From: Nemertoderma westbladi
Lineage: Eukaryota > Xenacoelomorpha > Nemertodermatida > Nemertodermatidae
Assembly (NCBI GenBank): GCA_032718475.1
Contig: JAUCBJ010008501.1
Coordinates: 62,001-126,000 of the forward strand
Direction of reading: 5' to 3'
Length of the DNA stretch: 64,000 nt
Shown here one piece after another: positions 45,101 to 52,659 of the stretch (the stretch's first letter is position 1; every line of letters begins with the position of its first letter). The translations under genes and the position numbers were made by a program. A model generated the notes under the pieces. That model was not told the origin of the DNA and ran no database searches. It was given only the letters and a program-made list of their open reading frames with translations.

Positions 45101-45418
45101 GACTGTATTATTTTCGGGGTCAAGCTGGCTAAATGTTTGGTTTATAATGTTTGAGTCTGTGTCATCATTTATTTCAGGAGAAAAATAGTGAAAAATGTCG
45201 CTGTCATTATTGTCTACAACGGAAAACGGAAATATATCGAAATTACAGAATATACAGTAGACATAGGACATTGGGGTGGCTTCTATCTCAGAGCTGGATT
45301 GGTAAGATCCACATTGTGCATGATATGAATGGCCGCAAATATTACATTTAAAGTAGTAGTCCGAGGAGATAAATTGAGAGAAGCAGAGCGCGCATGAAGG
45401 GGTAGAAGGTTCATGCAT
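42137..45418 (-). CDS. LINE ORF2: PHD-like finger, APE endonuclease, reverse transcriptase
   Basis: A 1093-residue intact protein from ATG 45416-45418. Residues about 9-58 have a PHD/RING-like Cys/His pattern (CALC, CNICGHSYHAQC, CIFC). Residues about 130-350 are the APE endonuclease: LKIFHLNARSLPKNK, FDVITFSETFLDS, GGTAIYVKE, DVIITGDININ, and LIDHILTN with TSDHYATF. The RT spans about residues 590-900: NNYRPISLLPVISKLYE, AIYIDLKKAFDTIDH, GVPQGATISPILFLLYIND, and catalytic STLFADDTTLH (near 42960). The protein nicks target DNA and copies its own RNA. Length, PHD-like N-terminus and FADD motif fit CR1/L2/Jockey-type LINEs; the exact clade needs a tree. Confidence 0.9.
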   Translation of the reverse strand: MHEPSTPSCALCFSQFISSDYYFKCNICGHSYHAQCGSYQSSSEIEATPMSYVYCIFCNFDIFPFSVVDNNDSDIFHYFSPEINDDTDSNIINQTFSQLDPENNTVSLNINNGYFTEDTFNNDFKNLDNTGLKIFHLNARSLPKNKSDIETFLLTLTTKFDVITFSETFLDSNSNLNEITFPGFHTPYLDIRKTGDKLNRGGTAIYVKESLDVSPRPDLKMNGLENSWVQIKRPQNAKPLILGTIYRRHSVLPTDFLELLDLALTELTKNNYDVIITGDININLLKSTTTSKSYTDLINSYGFIQLINQPTRVFHNELPDQTIHSETLIDHILTNITNYTTTAGTFNSQIGTSDHYATFVILQKYSCYFHPAAPHTIFDYSRFNKDQFLRDVASSKSWSYLTPTIADKDKLDSFYSDFNSICDKHLPKKSIPPRKKLSKPWMTDNLIKSSINKNKLYRIYIRNPTPANTLAYKTYRNKLTSTLRAAEKAYYSSGFETNSGNIRKTWIIINSALNKTKHLNTPKKLTIRTDNSAKTITDPKQIAEAFNLHFTTIGPKLANDIPKSNRSPLRFINHTRSNSFSLVETSPVEVEYLILQLDPKSASHDCFPIKLLQLSAKLLSIHLSHLINLSITQGFFPKALKSAKVIPVFKSADPSDTNNYRPISLLPVISKLYESIINNQLLSYLKKYSILSNSQFGFRPKSTTSHALLSVVENIHKYLDQKLFTSAIYIDLKKAFDTIDHSILTSKLNSYGIRGIPQQLLSSFLDSRTQFVSIGNHHSSSLPITCGVPQGATISPILFLLYINDLPNATSLISTLFADDTTLHIAKPNLDSLISITNSELSKIADWLSDNRLSLNLSKTEYAIYSNYPNTHSDPILINHSPITRKPHSKFLGVLVDDNLNWKSHIKHITSKISRTSGIFYKLRHIFPLRILRQLYFSLVHPYLLYGILLWGKTHSYTLQPLRIKINKLLRCITFSHYRASSKPIYKSLGILPIDLLYKHQVGSLMYDVNANLFKPDSTLGSLFTKISSVHRYPTRLATTDGFSIPKVRLTSSKASMNYQGPSIWNALPSQLKHSKSKKAFSSAYKYHLLMSL

Positions 45419-45990
45419 GGGGCGTTTAGTAAAGCGGGTGAGATGACATGAAATGATAAGCGAATGATGTTAGTAGTAATATTAACCACTATAAATCATG
45501 ACGTATACACCTGACTGACATGACATAATATATCAATTAATTATAAGAAATATTTTAGAACTAACAGTAATATATATATATATATATGTGAATGGGATAA
45601 TCAAAAACGGTATTAATTTAAATTTGACTTTATCCGTAATAAAGGTTTTCATCAGAAAGAAAATAAAATAAAGTAAAGATTGGTCCGTTCAAAACTTAGA
45701 GATAGGGCTAGTGTTTTTCATTTGTGGCGATTATTATCTTTCTGTTAAATAGTCCAAATGGATCTATGGTTGAAACATATATAAGTTCAATTATTATCCC
45801 TTCAAAAAAAAAATTTTAACCTACGATACCGGTACGCTTACATAGAATAACAACAAATTAAAGGCTAACAGAGCCAATAGTACAGTAATAGCCCACGACC
45901 AATAGGTGAAATGAAGCTGCAACAGTACAAGTGGATAGTACATGACATCGCTCAACACTGCATTCAGTGTCGAGTTAGGCTCGATTCGAA
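45419..45990 (-). other. inter-ORF region of the nested LINE
   Basis: About 570 bp between ORF1 and ORF2. AT-rich, with an (AT)n microsatellite at 45570-45587. The length is unusual, because many LINEs have overlapping or closely spaced ORFs. No promoter or coding frame identified. Confidence 0.5.
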
Positions 45991-46698
45991 TTATCCAGAA
46001 GAGTTTGGGATTGGTGGGCTACGACGATCAATGGTTTTCCTAGTTGGTAGGGTAGTCAACGACTCAAGGTCGGATTGGTTCGCAATGCGCAGTGGTAAAT
46101 CATTTTCTTTAATGCGAATCATAACAACTCCATTGAATGAATATACCGCTCGTATTTCGTGTTTACGTTGTAGCTCACGCGCTTTGTTGTACAGCTCAGC
46201 ATGGGATGGAATTAGATGTTCCGTTACGTATAACGGATTTGGCAACGATTTTTTACTCCGGATAGCTTGTAGTCGAGAAGCGTGGCCTAGAAAGCGTATT
46301 ATAATAGGGCGACATTTAACTTTACCGTCTCCAGCAGCCCTTTCCTTGATTTTCTTGCCTAGCCTGTGGAACACATCGATCATAGAAGGAGGAATTCCGA
46401 GTTTATTTGTAATATCAAAGACAGCGGAACGTTCTTCATCTGGGTTGGTGTTTTCTGGTACAGCATGAATTAAGATATCGTGACGGCGAGAGTACTGGGC
46501 CAACTCTTCGTTTTCTGCTTTTAGCTGCTTGTTTTCTTTGACTAGATGATCAATGTTTTTTATCATGCCGGGGATAATCTTTAGAGTATCTTTTATTGCC
46601 GCGACGTCGTCTTTGATACCACTGAGGGATTTCAATTCGTTTTTAAGGATTTCGAGAGAATCCAGAATATCGTCACCTACGTCTTGCCATCGAGTCAT
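45991..46698 (-). CDS. LINE ORF1: coiled-coil RNA-binding protein, L1-ORF1p-like
   Basis: A 235-residue frame from ATG at 46696-46698. Residues about 1-70 form a coiled coil (IKNIDHLVKENKQLKAENEE). The next block (SRRHDILIHAVPEN, near residue 72) matches the RRM start of Transposase_22/L1-ORF1-type proteins. KCRPIIIRFLGHASRLQAI and the RELQRKHEIRAVYSFNGVV C-terminal block follow, ending in a Pro/Arg-rich tail. Such proteins trimerise, coat LINE RNA and act as chaperones. Pairing an L1-type ORF1 with a CR1/L2-type ORF2 is known from some invertebrate LINEs. Confidence 0.85.
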   Translation of the reverse strand: MTRWQDVGDDILDSLEILKNELKSLSGIKDDVAAIKDTLKIIPGMIKNIDHLVKENKQLKAENEELAQYSRRHDILIHAVPENTNPDEERSAVFDITNKLGIPPSMIDVFHRLGKKIKERAAGDGKVKCRPIIIRFLGHASRLQAIRSKKSLPNPLYVTEHLIPSHAELYNKARELQRKHEIRAVYSFNGVVMIRIKENDLPLRIANQSDLESLTTLPTRKTIDRRSPPIPNSSG

Positions 46699-48144
46699 TT
46701 TGTGAACAGTTGGTGCGGAGGGTCGGTGCTGGCCAACGAGTTTAGCGTCTTACCGGTATCGCGGTAGTTACAGAGTTAGGCCTAATTATTTTGGAGATCA
46801 GCCAGTCTGTCAGTCAGTTGCCTACATCAAGTGAAGTACCGGTACCTGTACATCACCACTCAATCAACTATGATTTCACTGATATGAAATCACTATGATT
46901 TCTACCTTTGATTAATGGTTCTATGTGATTCTTTTCTGCGCAATAATCCTAAGGGATTTCTGAGACTGTCAGACTTTGTGATTTGCATGCGCCGCTATGG
47001 TAGCTATTAGCGTAATGGAGGGCTAAGGCGCCAGTGGGCGGTGGGCACATCGGGGGGTTAGCGACGAAGGGAGAGCGGAGGATTCAAAGGCGAGCAACGC
47101 TGGCGGGGGGTCACCGTTGCGGTCGGGAGGTTAACGCTGTGGTATGCAGACCAATCGCTGGTACAGTAATTAGGGGCTGATGATCCAGGTTTCGTCTCTA
47201 TTTAGTATTAGGGGGGCAGGAATCAGGTTAGTTAGGAGTCCTATATGTACCCGGGAGAGGCCTGCACGTATCACAACGTTGAGTGTGGAGTACGAATAGT
47301 GAGTCGCATAATTGTGGGCTATACAGTAGTTAACTGCATAATTGCGAACTGTGATTGCTGACGCTGATTGGTGTGTTACTGAAGTGTGCCTATGATTGTG
47401 AATGTTTTAGGTAGGCGCTCTTTTCTCTTTGATTGATTTCTATTTCTTAGTTACAACAATTAGTTACTGATTAGGTCAAAGTAATACGGCAATTTAGGCT
47501 ATTACTAGCGAAACCTGTTGCGTGATAAATTAGAATTACGTATTCTGGAACTCTTAGTAATTAGTACGCTGTTAAATATTTGTGACTGTAATTGATTAGT
47601 AAAAATTAAGAATTAGTACGCAGCATAGCGGAGAGTAGCTAAAGTAATAATTAGAGTACTGTAAACTATTCACGGCGCTGAGCGGTTATTTGCATTAGCG
47701 GGCAATCAGCTAGATCGCACTATTCGGCACACACGAAACGCTAGTAATTTGCTGGCCTAAAGCCAGCTGCAGGCAATTTTAGACCCAGAGCGGTACTATC
47801 CACGAGAGACAAATACTGTACCATTTTGATATTTAAATATTCTCGCATTCACACATTACGTTAGAGAACCCCCAGTATTCGCGATTAGAAAAGACGTAGG
47901 TAATAGCGTGCTTTAATAGTGATAGAATCAGGCGTAAGAATACTCTGAGTGCAAGGCCTCTCGCACTCGTCTTAAGTAAGCTTAGGGAGCCGACTCGGGT
48001 TTATTGTTTTGGTTATTCCCGCGTGGCTCATAGATTCGAACAGTTAGCTCTCTGTCGAGCAATCGGTAGAGAAAGGAACAAGCGATTTTGCAGGAGTTGT
48101 GTAAAATTAGTAAATATATTAGCGGACGGCAGATTAGCGCCATC

Positions 48145-48156
48145 CAACGGTAAGTA
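48145..48156 (+). promoter_or_regulatory. candidate 5' splice site in the BEL/Pao leader
   Basis: CAACG|GTAAGTA, a near-consensus donor upstream of gag. With the acceptor at 58751 it would remove gag and pol and place the leader in front of the extra ORFs. Inference only. Confidence 0.3.
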
Positions 48157-48339
48157 GCGGTTTTGTATTTAGCAACCTTTACAATTTAGTAATATCACGC
48201 TCCTGATCCCCTTTACTTAACAGTAGAGCAGTCTTTGTGTCTTATTGGTTAGGCGAGAGCTCATTAGGTTGGCAGAAGGATATTAACGGGTATTGGTCTG
48301 TTCAACAGTTCTGCTGTTAGTATAGAGGTCGCGGTTGTT

Positions 48340-48780
48340 TATCAGTGATACGTGTATTATTTGCTGTAGGCTGTAGCGTACAGTAAATAGAGTATTCTTA
48401 GGCTGTTAGTTCAGATCACTGATACTTTGTATCAGTGATACGTGCATATTGCTTTGCTGTACCGCGTACAGTAAGGCAGTGTGTATTCTTAGGCTGATAG
48501 TAGTATCACAGTATTGAGTAATAAATTGGAGCACGTGATCGTCTGCTGTAGGCTATAGTCTAGCGTACAGTAAGACATTGAGTATATTCCTTTAGGCTGT
48601 TAGTTTAGATTACTGTATTCACTGGCTGCGTACAATAGTACAGTAGTACATTAGGCTGATTGCTGTTACTGCGTACGGTAGAAGGGACATTTGTTTTGCC
48701 GTACCACACACACAGTATCAATTAGGCAGTTAGGTTGGTGTACTGTTTTACTTACTGTGCTGCATACAGTGGATGTACGG
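48340..48780 (+). repeat. degenerate repeats in the BEL/Pao leader
   Basis: Four to seven imperfect copies of a segment of roughly 90 bp containing GCGTACAGTA, then TATTCTTAGGCTGTTAG. Copies start near 48374, 48458, 48551, 48623, 48670 and 48750. Also TCAGTGATACGTG twice, near 48340 and 48431. Function unknown; repeated leader motifs in retroelements can be promoter or packaging elements. Confidence 0.55.
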
Positions 48781-49632
48781 TAGTGCGTTTTTTGCTAATT
48801 GCGAATACAGCAGTTCCTTAGGCCTTAGGGCAAATTGTAATTAGTAAGTTTTTTGAAAATTTTAGCTAGGTTTGCGAGAATTCAGTTTCGGTCAAAATTA
48901 TTTTGTAAAATTCTAGAGTTTTGTACCGGTATGTTAGGTAACCGCTTAGTTATTTTATACCATCTGGAGATACATGGCAAGACGGAACTTCTGAGTTTGG
49001 GGTTCGTGTGGGTCTGCGGGTTCGGTTTGCAATCAGCGAAGGGCCTGAATCTTTGGACGCGGACGTGGAATCTCACAGCAAACAAGGTTAGTTGTTCTGT
49101 TGGCACCAGTGTGTTTGTGGAAGCAGTAAAAAATTATCGGTTGTTTAACTGCGAAGCTGAACTCAATTTATTAGTTAGGTTATTTAGGTTTAGCCGGCCA
49201 TGGTTTTTTTGAATCGCTCAAGTTAGAGAGAGAGTTAGAGAGAGTCGCAACCCGAAGATGTAGCCACGCGCTAGTGGATACATATAATATTTGAAACTAA
49301 AATTACGTTGATTAGAGCTATATATATAAAATTAGAAATATTCGGGTGGCAAGTTTATTTTGAATATTTTGTATTAGATTCAAAGTTATTTTGTGCTATA
49401 CCGGTATTTAATGCTATAGTAGCTATATAATAATATTTTGTTTAAATATTGTGCTAGTATTTGCTATAACTATATACCCCATTAAATTCACAATATTGCA
49501 TTGCGAATTTATTTTGACATTTTGGACCAACTGATTATTAGACAAATAATTTGACCGTATTTCGGTTAAATTATAATTATATCTCGAACTTTTGCGAGAT
49601 ATTTTTGCCGGAAGGCAAACATTATTTGGACT

Positions 49633-52600
49633 ATGAGTGTCTCAGACAAAGAGGCACTAGAGGACAGCTACGAGACGGCGGCTGGACCGCCGACTGACGA
49701 TAGCGTCAATATTACTGTTGACGACAATGCCGACTATGACGACGCAGCGAGTGATGCTGACGTAAGTGAACAGGAGGACGAGACAGTGACTAGTGAGGAA
49801 GAACAACAACCTCAAGTAATAGTATTAGGATCCCCTACCGCTACTGTAAGGAAGGACTGTACAGCAGCCCGGACAGAGGTGAGTGATAGGGAGGGTAGTG
49901 TAGCAGAAGCGAGAGCCCGGAGCCCGGTTTCCAGACCTGTGGGTATGGTAAGTGCCGTGGTCCCGACGGCTGTTAGGAGTACCCGTAGTTCCCAAAATAA
50001 TCCTTCAAGTCCACCGAGTGTAAGTCAGGTAAGCGAGAGAGAACTTGATATCGCGATAAAGAAGAAACTTCGCGCGCACGCCGGACATATAATCCGGACG
50101 GCGGACAAGGTAAGGAAAATGTTAGCCGACTCAGCGAACATCGGGAGGGTAGAGTTAGCAGAGATTAGAAGAGGATATAACTCAGCGTTATTCAAGCAGA
50201 CGGAGGAGCTTGCAGTCCTAGCGAAGAAGGCAGTAGAGTCTCAGTCGAGCGACGTGGCGACGAGGATTTACGACAGGGTTTTAGCAGCCTTGTTGGAGCA
50301 CCGCGAGTTATCGGAGCGATTCCGACGAGTTAGGACGGAGAACTGGCTGCTATGGGCATCACAAGCGCAGGCGACTCAGGTGAGTGACGCAGAGTTGAGA
50401 GACTTAGTGGAGCGAGAAGAGATCCAAGACAAGGAAGAGCGCCGTTATCAGAGGGAAGTTACTAGCTGGCTGATGCAGAATGGAGTGGTGGTACCGGGCC
50501 AGGTGCTACCGACGACGGAGAACATCCAACAGAGGACGTTGACTCCACCCGATGACGCATCTAGAGACAGCGGCGATTCCCAGGTTAGTCACGCGCGAGG
50601 TAAGATTATATGTGCTAGATCCCTTGTTACGCACAACTCGGCGGAGGAAAGAAGACGCCGACTGGACGAACAACAGGCGGAAGTTTTGCGTGCATCGGAA
50701 GCACGGAAGGAAGCCGAGCGGGAAAGGGAGCGCACACGTAAGTTGGACGCAGAGTTACGAGAGTTGGAAGAGATAAGTAAGCGCGAGCGAGAGGAACGCG
50801 AGCAAAGGGAACGCGAACTCCAAGCCGAGCGCGAGCGCGAGGAACTCGAACGCGAACAGAGAGAACGCGAACTCCAACTTGAATGCGAACGGGAAGCGAA
50901 GAAACGCGAACTCCAACTCGAACGCGAACAGGAAGCGAAGAAACGCGAACTCCAAGCCGAACGCGAGCGCAAGAAACTCGATCGTGAACAGAAGGAGTGC
51001 GAGCTTCAACTCGAACGCGGACGCAAGGAACGCGAACTCGAGATCGAAAAAAGAAGACGCGCATTGTATGAAGAAAAGGCGCGAGTGGAAGAAGAGAGCG
51101 CAGCGAGACGAGCGAGGGAAGAAGAAGAGCGTAAACTGGCGCAGTTGGAAAGTGCGAGATTAAGTTTAGAGAGCGAAGAACGGACTAGGAAGGCGAACGA
51201 AATCGCCGAGAAGGGGATGCGAATGATCGAAGAATGTGGGGCGAGTGTAGGGACAGAGTTGCGAGAGCTGTTCGCACTGCAGAAGGCCGAACAGGAAGCG
51301 AGAACTCCGACTATACGCGAGTCGACGACGTCCAGAATTCCTATACCCGGTCCAGCTATTACGAGTACACGGATCGCTAAACCGTTCTCTACATATCGCA
51401 CGCCAGTTGGTATTAGTGCTTCACCCATCGCCCAGGATCTACGTCATCGGAACACCGCACCACTATACACCGAACGAGCGAATGGAGAATTTAGAGAAGA
51501 AACTCCGACAGGACGAGTATTGGGCGAACCGAACCCGCGGGTTTGGAATACGCGGACGGAGCGCCGACCCAGTTCGACGGAGAACTTCCGGGTTAAACCG
51601 GAAGAGGGATCATATGAGAGACAGCGGATTACTCAGATAGAGCCGACTATACAACAGAACCCTAGCCAGGAATTTATTACGAGGGATGAGTTAAGTGCTA
51701 GTTTAGCGCAAGCTTTATCGCCGCACATCCAACCTATAACGGACCTGCTTAGCAACCTACGGTTAAAGGAAGCAGCCCAGGTAAGAAGTAATTCTAATCC
51801 TAGCAGGCCTGAGTTAGATAAAGTCCAGCCTAGTCAACGAGTACGCATATCGGAGGAGACTATACCACATAGACCTCAGGTAAGGACGCCTGTCCCGAAT
51901 ATTCATAATCCCAACTTCGAAAATTCGGCCGAGAAATTTATACAAGATGCTTGGGTCAGGGCCTCGGCGCGCAAACCATCGCGAGCGCTAAGGACTGACA
52001 CTGAGTCAAGCGATGAAGAGGAAGAAATGAGACGTCAGAAGTCCCGAAACTATAAGGAAAGAAGGACGGACGCGGAGCAGGTAAGTTGGAACCACCGGGA
52101 AAGGACCAGACTTAACAACCCTGCGGAACTAAACCATTTGTTAACCCGGAACGACGCAACCCTTAGGGACATAGGTAAGTTTGCTGCTAGGCAAGGACTG
52201 CCGACGCAACAACCCCAGAAGTTTATGGGCAACCATAAGCATTGGAGGACCTTCAAAACCTATGTCGACGAGCAGCTAACCAACAGCACCTTTACTCCCA
52301 ACGAGAAGTTCAACTATTTGCTTCAGATGCTCCATCGAGAACCTAGAGCCATTGCTGATAACTTCGTCGGCAATGAAAGGGCATTCGAATTAGCGATGAA
52401 GACGCTTAGCGACATCTACGGGAATAAAACGAAGATGGCGCAGTCGATAGTAGAAGACTTGGGTAAGGGCGGAAGGATTACAACTCCGTTAGAGCTGTTG
52501 AACTTAGCGAACGCTATTTCGAACGCATTGGACATCTTGAGGACGGTGAATCTACCTCATCATGGTGATCACGCCGAAGTTTTGAAGAGCATAATAAGAC

Positions 52601-52659
52601 GTCTAAACATGCGTTACCGACAGAAATGGCGCAAATTAGAGAATAAGTTGGAGGGCTAA
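49633..52659 (+). CDS. BEL/Pao Gag
   Basis: 1008 residues from ATG 49633 to TAA 52657-52659. The N-terminus is acidic and disordered. Residues about 340-540 are an extreme Glu/Arg-rich segment (ERERTRKLDAELRELEEISK onward) predicted to be a long charged helix or coiled coil. A Pro/Ser/Thr linker follows. The C-terminal ~200 residues match the BEL/Pao Gag domain (DUF1759 type): PQKFMGNHKHWRTFKTYVDE, FNYLLQMLHREPRAIADNF, AMKTLSDIYGNKTKMAQ. It forms the intracellular particle around element RNA. The stop is a lone UAA; the same frame stays open from 52660 through pol. Two copies of the palindrome family lie inside (49931-49948 and 51531-51546). Confidence 0.85.
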   Translation: MSVSDKEALEDSYETAAGPPTDDSVNITVDDNADYDDAASDADVSEQEDETVTSEEEQQPQVIVLGSPTATVRKDCTAARTEVSDREGSVAEARARSPVSRPVGMVSAVVPTAVRSTRSSQNNPSSPPSVSQVSERELDIAIKKKLRAHAGHIIRTADKVRKMLADSANIGRVELAEIRRGYNSALFKQTEELAVLAKKAVESQSSDVATRIYDRVLAALLEHRELSERFRRVRTENWLLWASQAQATQVSDAELRDLVEREEIQDKEERRYQREVTSWLMQNGVVVPGQVLPTTENIQQRTLTPPDDASRDSGDSQVSHARGKIICARSLVTHNSAEERRRRLDEQQAEVLRASEARKEAERERERTRKLDAELRELEEISKREREEREQRERELQAEREREELEREQRERELQLECEREAKKRELQLEREQEAKKRELQAERERKKLDREQKECELQLERGRKERELEIEKRRRALYEEKARVEEESAARRAREEEERKLAQLESARLSLESEERTRKANEIAEKGMRMIEECGASVGTELRELFALQKAEQEARTPTIRESTTSRIPIPGPAITSTRIAKPFSTYRTPVGISASPIAQDLRHRNTAPLYTERANGEFREETPTGRVLGEPNPRVWNTRTERRPSSTENFRVKPEEGSYERQRITQIEPTIQQNPSQEFITRDELSASLAQALSPHIQPITDLLSNLRLKEAAQVRSNSNPSRPELDKVQPSQRVRISEETIPHRPQVRTPVPNIHNPNFENSAEKFIQDAWVRASARKPSRALRTDTESSDEEEEMRRQKSRNYKERRTDAEQVSWNHRERTRLNNPAELNHLLTRNDATLRDIGKFAARQGLPTQQPQKFMGNHKHWRTFKTYVDEQLTNSTFTPNEKFNYLLQMLHREPRAIADNFVGNERAFELAMKTLSDIYGNKTKMAQSIVEDLGKGGRITTPLELLNLANAISNALDILRTVNLPHHGDHAEVLKSIIRRLNMRYRQKWRKLENKLEG
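49931..49948 (+). repeat. dispersed palindrome, copy 1 (in gag)
   Basis: CCAGACCTGTGGGTATGG, the most diverged copy (imperfect arms). Read in gag as S-R-P-V-G-M, the PAG codon phase. Confidence 0.5.
51514..51554 (+). repeat. dispersed palindrome, copy 2 (in gag)
   Basis: Core GAACCCGCGGGTTTGG at 51531-51546. Outer arms CGAGTATT (51514-51521) and AATACGCG (51547-51554) pair at 7 of 8 positions. Read in gag as P-N-P-R-V-W, the third codon phase. Confidence 0.7.

Larger units (their letters stand above)
41776..46740 (-). mobile_element. near-full-length CR1/L2-like LINE nested in the BEL/Pao element (5' end approximate)
   Basis: Transcribed leftward. ORF1 is 45991-46698 and ORF2 42137-45418, both uninterrupted. 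The 3' UTR runs leftward to an AATAAA immediately before a tail of AATTG repeats (plus strand CAATTCAATTCAATTT at 41780-41794), a short-repeat tail typical of CR1/L2-type elements. The 5' boundary is not certain; 46740-47000 is my estimate. Both ORFs being open suggests a young and possibly active copy. Confidence 0.85.
46741..49632 (+). other. leader of the BEL/Pao-like element (may include the LINE 5' UTR at its left)
   Basis: About 2.9 kb with no convincing gene. 46990-47200 is G-rich and purine-rich and may belong to the LINE 5' UTR/promoter on the minus strand. 48340-48780 holds several degenerate copies of a motif CGTACAGTA followed by ATTCTTAGGCTGTTAG. A strong 5' splice site, CAACGGTAAGTA, lies at 48145-48156 (cleavage after 48149). 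The primer-binding site could not be identified because the LTR end is unknown. A 119-codon frame at 48853-49212 starts at TTG and looks incidental. Confidence 0.5.

Noticed and set aside
47440-47460. TTACAAC match to 41765 as the nested LINE's target-site duplication
   Set aside because: Only 7 bp match, and the position would need a 750-bp 5' UTR. Too weak without an empty-site comparison.
49005-49030. A ninth palindrome copy (GTGGGTCTGCGGGTTCGG)
   Set aside because: It shares only the G-rich half; the complementary C-rich arm is missing.
48853-49212. 119-codon ORF in the BEL/Pao leader
   Set aside because: TTG start, no domain, and composition like the surrounding non-coding leader.
50589-51428. 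Several minus-strand and alternative-frame ORFs inside gag
   Set aside because: They mirror the Glu/Arg-rich coiled-coil repeat and carry no independent motif.
23982-52659. Variant genetic code with reassigned UAA/UAG
   Set aside because: Two in-frame stops (23982, 52657) tempted this reading, but other intact ORFs end normally at UAA, UAG and UGA, and no sense use of stops is seen elsewhere.
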